Positions 1 through 6,446 of a stretch of 8,205 nucleotides of DNA are shown piece after piece; position 1 is the first letter of the stretch; each line of letters starts with the position of its first letter. Position numbers and translations under genes: made by a program. Source of the stretch: Bacillota bacterium. GTDB taxonomy: Bacteria > Bacillota > Clostridia > Peptostreptococcales > Anaerovoracaceae. The notes beneath the pieces are model-generated. The model was given only the letters and a program-made list of their open reading frames with translations. It searched no databases and was not told the origin of the DNA. Location: NCBI GenBank assembly GCA_017386805.1, contig JAFOGM010000113.1, positions 1 to 8,205 on the forward strand, in the 5' to 3' direction.

Positions 1-1
1 A

Positions 2-592
2 CTGAAAGTGGATCCTGCCATCGACCGCATTTCCGTGGACGGCCAGGAAATTTCTGTCCAGAAGTTCGTCTATCTGATGCTGAACAAACCCAAGGGCTAC
101 ATCTCCGCCACCGAGGATCGTTCCCAACAGACTGTTCTGGATCTGGTTCCGGAAGAATATCTTCACAGAAACCTCTTCCCCGCCGGTCGTCTGGACAAGG
201 ACACCACCGGGCTGATGCTGATCACCGATGACGGCGACTTTGCTCACAACATCCTTGCACCGAAGAAACACGTATCCAAAACCTACAACGTGACCATCGA
301 CATTCCCATGACCGAAGAGATGGTGACGGGATTCCGCGATGGCGTAAAACTGAACGACGGCGAATGTAAGGCTGCAGGTCTGACCATCACCGGCGAACAC
401 ACCGGCATCGTGGTTCTCACCGAAGGCCGCTACCATCAGATCAAGCGCATGTTCGGCTGCTACGGCGCAAAAGTCACCGAACTGGAACGCATCGCCATGG
501 GCAACCTCCAGCTTCCTGCGGACCTGGAGCCCGGCCAGACCCGAGAATTCACCGAAGAGGAACTGAAACTCATCCGGGAGATCATTGAATAA
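2..592 (+). CDS. rsuA: RsuA-family 16S rRNA pseudouridine synthase, 5' end missing
   Basis: This enzyme isomerises a uridine to pseudouridine in rRNA; RsuA itself acts on U516 of 16S rRNA during small-subunit assembly. The frame is open to the left edge (codons for Leu-Lys precede the GTG at 8). The family has an N-terminal S4 RNA-binding domain, of which only the last strand (IDRISVDGQEI) is visible, so the true start lies upstream and GTG 8 is not the start. The catalytic core is complete: LNKPKGY, then GRLDKDTTGL with the catalytic Asp at 194-196, ITDDGDFAH, KTYNVT, and the C-terminal EGRYHQIKRMF motif. The TTGLMLITDDG and KTY wording resembles RsuA more than RluB, RluE or RluF, but specificity within the family is inference. 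The gene ends 9 bases before a hairpin terminator. Family assignment is very secure, the symbol less so. Confidence 0.93.
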   Translation: MKVDPAIDRISVDGQEISVQKFVYLMLNKPKGYISATEDRSQQTVLDLVPEEYLHRNLFPAGRLDKDTTGLMLITDDGDFAHNILAPKKHVSKTYNVTIDIPMTEEMVTGFRDGVKLNDGECKAAGLTITGEHTGIVVLTEGRYHQIKRMFGCYGAKVTELERIAMGNLQLPADLEPGQTREFTEEELKLIREIIE

Positions 593-600
593 TACGTAAC

Positions 601-637
601 AAAAGGCTGTGGTCTATTCGACAACAGCCTTTTTCTT
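601..637. terminator. Bidirectional intrinsic terminator between convergent genes
   Basis: A perfect 10-bp stem, AAAAGGCTGT (601-610) with ACAGCCTTTT (624-633), can be extended inward past a G/A mismatch by GTC (612-614) with GAC (620-622) around a TATTC loop. A T run (630-634) follows on the + strand. On the - strand the A run at 601-604 becomes the T tract, so the hairpin can end both the rsuA-like gene and the convergent metallophosphoesterase gene, whose stop codon (636-638) lies immediately beside it. Confidence 0.85.
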
Positions 638-1451
638 ACATTCTTATATATTTCGTCGTCACCTTCACTGTAGAGTCATCCATGGTAACCACCAGATAAA
701 CCCCATCAGGAACGCCATCTCCTTCCATATTCTCCGTCATGGATCCTACCAGATAATACGGAATCCCATCCTCCACAAGAGCCTTTGTCCAGTGCTGATG
801 GCCGCTGAAGACCGCCCGTACCTTTCCACTGCTCTTCAGAATTTCTTTCAGTTCCCGACGATTGGCGATCAGACCTTCTTCCGGGCAATTCCCAAACCAG
901 TAATTTCCTTCCTGAATGTCCTCTGCCACACCGAAGTGGAGGCAGATCACCGCTGGAAGTTCCGTCCCTGTCAGATCCTCTTCCAGCCAGCGCAAATCCT
1001 CTTCGGAAATCCAGTGTTTCTCGTACTTGATTCCGCGATCATCCACCGCATCGTAATCCACATCCGTACCCAGAACCACCAGATGAAGTCCGGCCACATC
1101 CACCGACCAGGTGGTTTTTTTATACCCTAATGCCGCGGCAACCGCTGCGCGGTTCTTCGTCGCCCGCAGGTCGTGGTTGCCCACACAGGTAAACACCGGC
1201 GCGTTCAGACGCTGGAACTTCGCCCAGAAGTCCTTCAGTGTCGTTACGTCTTCATCGTAATCCCCGTAGTCCTGGATCAAGTCGCCCAGATTCACCACAA
1301 AATCCGGCCGGATGGTTTCGTTCACCTCACGGATCAACCGTTCCAAAAGAGGCTGAGCATACTGCATCAGCTTTCGTCCGCTGCGTGTCTTCTCATCCAG
1401 GTATTTATCCAGTGCATAATGGAAATCCGATACGATCACAACTCTCGACAT
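636..1451 (-). CDS. Calcineurin-like metallophosphoesterase
   Basis: This is a 271-residue cytosolic phosphoesterase of the calcineurin-like superfamily, which hydrolyses phosphomonoester, phosphodiester or pyrophosphate bonds with a two-metal centre. All metal-site motifs are present in order: DFH (Asp9, His11), GD (56-57), GNHD (91-94), a lone His in CLHFG (His172) and GHQH (217-220). The segment ISEEDLRWLEEDL before His172 resembles the cyclic-nucleotide phosphodiesterase and ADP-ribose/CDP-alcohol diphosphatase branches, but the substrate cannot be fixed. There is no signal peptide. The ATG (1449-1451) directly follows the stop codon of the upstream gene with no base between. Its GGAG Shine-Dalgarno sequence lies inside the end of that gene with about 8 bases spacing, so translation is probably coupled. 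The gene ends at the shared terminator. Confidence 0.92.
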   Translation of the reverse strand: MSRVVIVSDFHYALDKYLDEKTRSGRKLMQYAQPLLERLIREVNETIRPDFVVNLGDLIQDYGDYDEDVTTLKDFWAKFQRLNAPVFTCVGNHDLRATKNRAAVAAALGYKKTTWSVDVAGLHLVVLGTDVDYDAVDDRGIKYEKHWISEEDLRWLEEDLTGTELPAVICLHFGVAEDIQEGNYWFGNCPEEGLIANRRELKEILKSSGKVRAVFSGHQHWTKALVEDGIPYYLVGSMTENMEGDGVPDGVYLVVTMDDSTVKVTTKYIRM

Positions 1452-1994
1452 TTAGAACACTCCGACACTTTTCATAAAATAGAAGGTAACGTAAGTCTGA
1501 CAAGCCAAAATGATCAGTCCCATGATCAGGAAGAAACGATCCGATCTTACGGCTTCTTTGTCGTCCGCCAGATACGCTTCCGTTCCATCCGGGTCTAGGA
1601 ACACATCGATTTCTTTTGTTTCTTTATATTTACTGATGTCGATTTTCTCTCTCATCACCAGCTGAAAATGTCCGAAATCCAAAATCGGATATTTCAATCC
1701 CGCAGTCATTCCGCAGAGTCTCGCCGTCACTGGCAGCGTACATTTCGCCTTACGATCCGGACGTTCTTTCATTCTGCGTAAAGCGTACACAACAGAAAAC
1801 AGCCCGATTGCAAAGAAGGCGATGAAAACAATGGGCATCGACACTTCCGGATTGGCCAGAGCCAACGGACGGATATACATATAATAAATGTACCAGAAGA
1901 TCGCTTCTGCAGCAGCAATGATAAACGTAAAGATCCAGATGATCCCGTTCAGCTGGAATTCTTCTCTCGCGGTTCTCTTTTTTGTGTTGTTCAT
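1452..1994 (-). CDS. Small membrane protein, DUF3592-like layout, function unknown
   Basis: I do not recognise a specific family member. The 180-residue protein has a basic, polar N-terminus (MNNTKKRTAREE), two closely spaced membrane helices (about 17-40 and 52-71), a soluble segment of about 80 residues (75-150) and a third helix (about 153-173). The soluble part, with a VTARLCG strand and then VFLDPDGTEAYLADD just before the last helix, recalls DUF3592-type proteins, where a small beta domain ending in a Tyr/Phe-x-Pro-x-x-Pro-like turn sits between helices; this is an impression from layout, not a proven match. The start is supported by AAGGAG about 10 bases upstream of the ATG at 1992-1994. 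It is the first gene of an operon with the metallophosphoesterase, whose ATG touches its stop codon. There is a good extended -10 promoter upstream. Confidence 0.85.
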   Translation of the reverse strand: MNNTKKRTAREEFQLNGIIWIFTFIIAAAEAIFWYIYYMYIRPLALANPEVSMPIVFIAFFAIGLFSVVYALRRMKERPDRKAKCTLPVTARLCGMTAGLKYPILDFGHFQLVMREKIDISKYKETKEIDVFLDPDGTEAYLADDKEAVRSDRFFLIMGLIILACQTYVTFYFMKSVGVF

Positions 1995-2026
1995 CTTCTT
2001 ACAGCTCCTTTTCCCAAAGATATTTC

Positions 2027-2056
2027 ATTATATCATACAAACGTCACAACTAACAA
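2027..2056 (-). promoter_or_regulatory. Promoter of the membrane protein-phosphoesterase operon
   Basis: Read on the - strand, TTGTTA (2051-2056, 4 of 6 to the -35 consensus) is followed after 18 bases by a perfect TATAAT (2027-2032). A TG one base upstream of the -10 makes it an extended -10 (TGATATAAT). Transcription would start near 2020, giving a leader of about 25 bases that carries the AAGGAG site. The pattern is that of a housekeeping sigma-A promoter. Confidence 0.75.
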
Positions 2057-2116
2057 TGATACTTCTTCATTAACCCAACGGTATTCCCTGAAACTTACTC
2101 GTTTTTCCACTTTCTT

Positions 2117-2148
2117 CTGACACGTTTTTTCTGCAGGTATGTTATACT
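2117..2148 (+). promoter_or_regulatory. Probable promoter of the ABC transporter operon
   Basis: CTGACA (2117-2122, 5 of 6 to the -35 consensus) and TATACT (2143-2148, 5 of 6 to the -10) are separated by 20 bases, which is long. The -10 is preceded by TG plus one base (TGTTATACT), an extended -10 that can compensate for a poorly placed -35. Start would be near 2155, leaving a leader of about 22 bases. It lies back to back with the promoter at 2027-2056. Confidence 0.55.
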
Positions 2149-2159
2149 GATTCTATACT

Positions 2160-2166
2160 GGGGAGG
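2160..2166 (+). promoter_or_regulatory. Ribosome binding site that decides the ABC ATPase start
   Basis: GGGGAGG ends one base before an ATG at 2168 and ten bases before a second in-frame ATG at 2177. One base is too short for ribosome initiation, whereas ten is within the working range, so 2177 is the likely start. The protein then begins MNEFVRFEHVKK, as is usual for this ATPase family. Confidence 0.75.
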
Positions 2167-2176
2167 TATGACACAA

Positions 2177-2881
2177 ATGAACGAATTCGTGCGTTTTGAA
2201 CACGTTAAAAAAACATATCAAATGGGTGATGTCCAGATCCACGCCCTGCAGGATGCAACCTTCACCGTGGGTGAAGGGGAGCTCTGCGTCATCGTCGGTC
2301 CCTCCGGCGCCGGTAAGACCACACTGCTGAACATTCTGGGTGGAATGGACACCCTGACCAGCGGAACGATTTCCCTGGGCGGCGAAGAGATTTCCAAATA
2401 TCCCGAGAAAAAGCTGACCAGCTACCGCCGTCATGACGTTGGTTTCGTGTTCCAGTTCTATAATCTGGTTCCTAACCTGACTGCCCTGGAAAACGTGGAA
2501 CTGGCTGCTCAGATCTGCAAGGATCCCTTGGATGCCGCAGAAGTCCTCACTTCTGTGGGCTTAGAGCACCGTATGTCCAACTTCCCGGCGCAGCTGTCCG
2601 GCGGCGAGCAGCAGCGAGTGGCCATTGCCCGCGCGTTAGCGAAAAATCCGAAATTATTATTGTGCGATGAACCCACCGGCGCTCTGGACTACAACACCGG
2701 AAAAGCCATCCTGAAATTATTGCAGGACATGAGCCGTGAAAAAGGGATGACCGTCATCATCATCACTCACAACAGCGCCCTGACTGCCATGGCTGACCGC
2801 GTGATCCGCGTGAAAAACGGCATGGTGGTGGACCAGCAGATCAACGAATCGCCCATCAGCGTGGAGGATATCGAATGGTAA
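2177..2881 (+). CDS. ABC transporter ATPase, MacB/LolD type
   Basis: This 234-residue cytoplasmic ATPase drives the permease encoded next. All motifs are intact: Walker A GPSGAGKT (41-48), Q-loop Gln93 in VFQFYNLVPNLTALENV, signature LSGGEQ (140-145), Walker B LLLCDEP (160-166) with catalytic Glu165, D-loop GALD, and the switch His198 in IIITHN. The wording around the Q-loop and the short C-terminus after RVIRVKNGMVV are typical of the MacB/LolD/BceA group, which works with FtsX-type permeases by mechanotransmission rather than classical import. The last codons overlap the permease start by 7 bases (2875-2881), and the coding sequence carries the permease's GGAGG site, so the two are translationally coupled. 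No two-component system or peptidase lies beside it, so the usual clue to BceAB-like bacitracin sensing is missing. Confidence 0.95.
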   Translation: MNEFVRFEHVKKTYQMGDVQIHALQDATFTVGEGELCVIVGPSGAGKTTLLNILGGMDTLTSGTISLGGEEISKYPEKKLTSYRRHDVGFVFQFYNLVPNLTALENVELAAQICKDPLDAAEVLTSVGLEHRMSNFPAQLSGGEQQRVAIARALAKNPKLLLCDEPTGALDYNTGKAILKLLQDMSREKGMTVIIITHNSALTAMADRVIRVKNGMVVDQQINESPISVEDIEW

Positions 2882-5800
2882 AACCGCTCCTCAAAACTAC
2901 ATTACGGGAAATCCGAAAGAGTCTGGGGCGTTTTATTGCCATCATGGCCATCGTGGGTCTCGGTGTCGGTTTCTTCGCAGGTCTTCGCATGTGCCAGCCC
3001 TCCATGGAGGCAACCGGCGTGAAGTACCTGACAGAGCGAAAGTTCCACGATTTTCGTCTGATTTCCACCCTGGGGTTCACCGAAGAGGACGTGGCGCAAT
3101 TCCAGTCGCTGAAGGATGTCCAAACTGCCGGCGGCTCTGTGTACACAGAGTTTTTATATCAGAAAGCGCCCGATGAAGACGCCGTCCTCATGGCTCACAG
3201 TCTCACCGACGGGATCAATGAGCCGGAACTGATCGAAGGACGCCTTCCCATAGCTCCGGACGAATGTTTGGTGGACCTGGCTGACTTTACTGCAGATGAT
3301 ATCGGAAGGAAGATCCAGGTCAGCGCTGACAATGATCCGGATACTCTGGAATTGCTCCGTTACGACGAATATACCATCGTAGGACTGGCCCGGACGCCTC
3401 TCTATCTGAATTACGAACGCGGAACGGCCTCCATCGGTAACGGCAGTGTAGAATCCTTCGTTTTGATTCCGGAAGACGGCTTTGATTTCGAAGCCTACTA
3501 CGAAATCTACCTGCGCATGGCCAACCCCGAAACCGCCTATTCCGATGCTTACGATGAACAAATCGACCGGATCGAACCGGCCATCGATAAATTCCTGGCT
3601 CAGCGGGCCGATATCCGCTATGAGACTTTGTATAACGATGCTCTGGATGAGATCCACGAGGGCGAACAGGAAGTTGCCGACGGCTGGATCGAATACCGTC
3701 AGGAACGTGCCGATGCCGAGCAGGAACTGGCCGATGCGCTGATCGAATTGGAAGACGGCGAAGTGGAATATCTGGATGGGATCGCCGACTATGAACAAGG
3801 TCTCATCGATTACGAAGAAGGTCTGGCTGACTTCGAAGAAGGAAAAGCGGACTACGCCGAAGGAAAAGCCGATTACGATCAAGGGGTTTTGGATTATCAG
3901 GACGGTCTGAAGGAATACGAAGACGGTGTCAAAGAACTGGAAGAGGCTGAAAAAGAGCTGGAGGCCGCCCGACGGAAGCTTTCCAGCGCCAGCCGCCAAT
4001 TGTCCGCCGCAAAAGCGGAGCTGGATGCCAACGAGACCAACTACAGCCAGTTGAAAGGCATGTATGATACCGTCGCCATGCTGGTCCCCACCGACGCTTC
4101 CGGCGCAGCGATCATGACTCCCGGGCAGATGATCGCTGCCATAGCCTCAGATCCCGCGATCTATGCTCAAGTCGATGCTCTCCTCCAAGCGCAAGGCAGC
4201 AGCGCGGATCAGCTGATTGGCGGTTGGGCTTACACTGAATCGCAGATTGGTCAGCCCCTGACCTCCGGATACTTGTCCGGTATCCGTTCTCAGCTGGACA
4301 GCGGTTGGAGACAGTATAACAGCGGGCTGGCGCAGTATCGTCGCGGCCGTTCCCAGTACAATGCCGGCTATGCGGAATATCTGGATGGAAAAAAAGAGCT
4401 GGAAGAAGCCTGGATCGAGTTGGAAGAGGCCCGGGTGGAACTGGAAGATGCCAAGAAAGAACTGAAGGATGCCTCTCAGGAACTGATCGATGGTGCTCTG
4501 GACCTGGCAGAAGCCCGAAAAGAACTGGACGATGCTCCCGGCGAACTGGCCGATGCCCGAAAGGAACTGGACGATGGCTGGATCGAGTATTACGACGGCG
4601 TGGCCGACGCCAAGCGGGAATTTGCCGAAGCGGAAGCCGAACTGCGGGATGGCGAACAGGAAATCGCCGATGCCTATGTGGAACTGGCCGACCTGAAACC
4701 CGCCGACACCTTCCTTTTGACACGAAATGAAAACGCAGGCTATGCCTGCTTTGATAACGATACTTCTATTATTGCCGCCATTTCTCTGGTCTTCCCCCTG
4801 TTCTTCTTCCTGGTGGCCGCTCTGGTCTGCGTCACCACCATGAAGCGCATGGTGGAAGAACAGCGAACTCAAATCGGGGTTCTGAAAGCCCTGGGTTATA
4901 GCCGTCATCAGATCATCGGAAAGTATCTGTTCTATTCCGGAAGCGCAGCTATCACCGGCAGCCTTCTGGGCTACGCCCTGGGAAGCCGCGGCCTACCTCT
5001 TGTGATCTGGGAGATCTACGGGATCATGTATGACTTCGCCCCTCTGGAAAACGTCTTCGACCCCGTTCTGGCACTGCTATCCTTCGGAGCTGCCCTGCTC
5101 TGTTCCATGGGCGCTACCTACGTCTCCTGTCAGGCAGAATTGGCCCGCCCTGCTGCGGAACTCCTGCGCCCCAAGGCCCCCAAAGCCGGAAAGCGCATCT
5201 TCCTGGAATACATCACGCCCCTGTGGAAGCGCCTCAGCTTCCTGCGGAAGGTATCCGTTCGCAATGTACTCCGTTACCGCAGCCGCCTGATCATGATGCT
5301 TCTGGGCATCGGCGGTTGTACAGCTCTTCTGATCACCGGTTTCGGAATCCGCGATTCCATCGGAAACCTGGCCGAAGATCAGTACGACAAAATCACATTA
5401 TACGACTATGCCGTGAACTTCACCGATCCCCTGACGGAAGAACAGGCCGATCGCTATCTTTCTGACCTGAACTGGCCCGAAAATCGATCCCTCCTGGTTC
5501 ACAGCGGAAGCACCGACGTCATGTCGAAGACCGCCTCCAAATCCGTCTATCTGGTGGTTCCTGCGAAGAATTCGCTGGATGGTTTCATCGACCTTCATAA
5601 CGACCAGGGGCCTGTGGCCTTCCCTTCGGCCAACGAAGCTGTCATCAACATTGGTCTGTCCGACGATCTGAACGTGAAGATCGGCAGCGAACTGACCCTG
5701 CGGGATGATGATCTGGGTGCAATCACCGTGACTATCACCGGAATCGCAGATAACTACATCGATAATTACATCTACGTTTCTCCGGAGACGTATCTCGCTC

Positions 5801-6360
5801 AAGTGGGAACGACCCTGGAATTCAAAACCCTGTTTCTCTTGGGGAACGAAGGTGCCGATCCCTACGAAGAAAGCGTCCGTCTGTCGGAAAGCGACGATGT
5901 GGGAAGTGTCACCGTCAACGACTCTTCCCGAGAGCGCATCAGCGATATGCTGTCCCGTCTGAACATCCTGATCGTGGTGGTGGTGGCCTGTGCAGGCGCT
6001 CTGGCTTTCATCGTGCTGTTCAACCTGACCAACATCAACATCACCGAACGCATCCGGGAGATTGCCACCATCAAGGTGCTGGGCTTCTACGAAAACGAAA
6101 CGGCGAAGTACGTCTTCCGCGAGATCACCATGCTGTCGGCCGGCGGAAGCTTTGTGGGTCTCTTCATGGGAAAGGCTCTCCACGCCTTTGTCATGGCTCA
6201 GGTCCAGGTGGACAACATGTTCTTCCCGGTCCAGATCCAGCCGGTCAGCTACCTGGCTTCCGTGATCCTGACCATGTTCTTCAGCTGGTTGATCACCCGC
6301 TTCATGAAACCCCGCCTGGATAAAATCGATATGGCGGAATCCTTAAAATCCATCGAATAA
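2875..6360 (+). CDS. FtsX-type ABC permease with a built-in helical hairpin
   Basis: This is the 1161-residue membrane partner of the preceding ATPase, much longer than MacB (about 650) or LolC/E (about 400) because two FtsX halves are fused and a long insert is present. Predicted order: helix 1 (16-39); extracellular domain 1 (about 40-625); helices 2-4 (about 630-658, 684-712, 731-753) with the FtsX motif EEQRTQIGVLKALGYS between 2 and 3; helix 5 (804-826); extracellular domain 2 (about 830-1026); helices 6-8 (about 1029-1053, 1083-1109, 1126-1146) with ITERIREIATIKVLGFY. Domain 1 contains heptad arms at 263-389 and 474-606 around a tip at about 390-473. GGAGG (2863-2867) sits 7 bases before the ATG. 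The final MAESLKSIE tail is typical of FtsX permeases. Similar large permeases occur in Bacillota, but the substrate is unknown: lipid, peptide or a cell-wall signal are all possible. Confidence 0.93.
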   Translation: MVKPLLKTTLREIRKSLGRFIAIMAIVGLGVGFFAGLRMCQPSMEATGVKYLTERKFHDFRLISTLGFTEEDVAQFQSLKDVQTAGGSVYTEFLYQKAPDEDAVLMAHSLTDGINEPELIEGRLPIAPDECLVDLADFTADDIGRKIQVSADNDPDTLELLRYDEYTIVGLARTPLYLNYERGTASIGNGSVESFVLIPEDGFDFEAYYEIYLRMANPETAYSDAYDEQIDRIEPAIDKFLAQRADIRYETLYNDALDEIHEGEQEVADGWIEYRQERADAEQELADALIELEDGEVEYLDGIADYEQGLIDYEEGLADFEEGKADYAEGKADYDQGVLDYQDGLKEYEDGVKELEEAEKELEAARRKLSSASRQLSAAKAELDANETNYSQLKGMYDTVAMLVPTDASGAAIMTPGQMIAAIASDPAIYAQVDALLQAQGSSADQLIGGWAYTESQIGQPLTSGYLSGIRSQLDSGWRQYNSGLAQYRRGRSQYNAGYAEYLDGKKELEEAWIELEEARVELEDAKKELKDASQELIDGALDLAEARKELDDAPGELADARKELDDGWIEYYDGVADAKREFAEAEAELRDGEQEIADAYVELADLKPADTFLLTRNENAGYACFDNDTSIIAAISLVFPLFFFLVAALVCVTTMKRMVEEQRTQIGVLKALGYSRHQIIGKYLFYSGSAAITGSLLGYALGSRGLPLVIWEIYGIMYDFAPLENVFDPVLALLSFGAALLCSMGATYVSCQAELARPAAELLRPKAPKAGKRIFLEYITPLWKRLSFLRKVSVRNVLRYRSRLIMMLLGIGGCTALLITGFGIRDSIGNLAEDQYDKITLYDYAVNFTDPLTEEQADRYLSDLNWPENRSLLVHSGSTDVMSKTASKSVYLVVPAKNSLDGFIDLHNDQGPVAFPSANEAVINIGLSDDLNVKIGSELTLRDDDLGAITVTITGIADNYIDNYIYVSPETYLAQVGTTLEFKTLFLLGNEGADPYEESVRLSESDDVGSVTVNDSSRERISDMLSRLNILIVVVVACAGALAFIVLFNLTNINITERIREIATIKVLGFYENETAKYVFREITMLSAGGSFVGLFMGKALHAFVMAQVQVDNMFFPVQIQPVSYLASVILTMFFSWLITRFMKPRLDKIDMAESLKSIE
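3661..4041 (+). repeat. First coiled-coil arm, 21-bp coding heptad repeats
   Basis: This codes for residues 263-389 of the permease. From Tyr299 eight consecutive heptads read (Y/F)xxGxx(D/E) without a break (299-354, bases 3769-3936), followed by five with Leu first and mainly Ala or Ser fourth (355-389). The eight Tyr/Gly heptads hold 19 acidic and 4 basic residues. Codons differ between copies, so this is a selected protein repeat more than a fresh DNA expansion, although two neighbouring copies (FEEGKAD, YAEGKAD) share nearly identical bases. The pattern resembles the xxxLxxG heptads known from YhgE/Pip-type proteins. Confidence 0.85.
4294..4692 (+). repeat. Second coiled-coil arm, 21-bp coding heptad repeats
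   Basis: This codes for residues 474-606. It starts with LDSG and four Tyr-x-x-Gly heptads (481-508), continues with eight Leu-x-x-(Ala/Gly) heptads (509-564), then LDDGWIE and YYDGVAD, and ends in Ala/Glu-rich heptads to the membrane-near segment. Arm length (about 130 residues) closely matches the first arm (about 127), which supports an antiparallel hairpin. Residues 567-594 repeat residues 269-296 of the first arm (17 of 28 identical, no gaps). Confidence 0.85.
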
Positions 6361-6376
6361 GTTTCGAATCAAAAAC

Positions 6377-6420
6377 GAAAACCTCCGACCCTGAGCAGTA
6401 AAGGGGTCGGAGGTTTTCTT
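6377..6420. terminator. Strong bidirectional intrinsic terminator
   Basis: A perfect 15-bp stem pairs 6377-6391 (GAAAACCTCCGACCC) with 6404-6418 around a 12-base loop, ending in TTTTCTT on the + strand. On the - strand the mirror arm ends in TTTTC followed by a further T5 run (6371-6375 on the + strand). It lies 16 bases after the permease stop codon and 29 bases after the convergent gene's stop at 6447, so it can end both transcripts. Confidence 0.92.
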
Positions 6421-6446
6421 ATGCTTCTAAAACTGTATTTACGATG

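Noticed and set aside
8..10. GTG at 8 as the start of the RsuA-like gene
   Set aside because: The frame continues upstream to the window edge and the family needs an N-terminal S4 domain, whose last strand is already visible. The gene is cut, not short.
609..1130. Open frame on the + strand across the phosphoesterase gene
   Set aside because: It starts inside the terminator hairpin, has no ribosome site, and the opposite strand carries a complete metallophosphoesterase with all metal motifs.
2168..2170. ATG at 2168 as the start of the ABC ATPase
   Set aside because: It lies one base from the GGGGAGG site, too close for initiation. The in-frame ATG at 2177 has a workable 10-base spacing.
3154..3999. 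Long open frames antisense to the permease (also at 4147-4908 and 5398-6183)
   Set aside because: They lack ribosome sites and known domains, and follow from the codon bias of the sense gene. Their repeated Phe/Gln/Ile-rich sequence is the mirror of the acidic heptads.
3769..4566. 21-base periodic repeats as a CRISPR array or satellite DNA
   Set aside because: The repeats stay in frame within one gene, vary at third codon positions and have no spacers; they encode coiled-coil heptads.
2875..6360. Permease as a YhgE/Pip-type phage-infection protein
   Set aside because: Heptads of similar type occur there, but this protein has two FtsX halves with the coupling motifs and is co-transcribed with its own ATPase.
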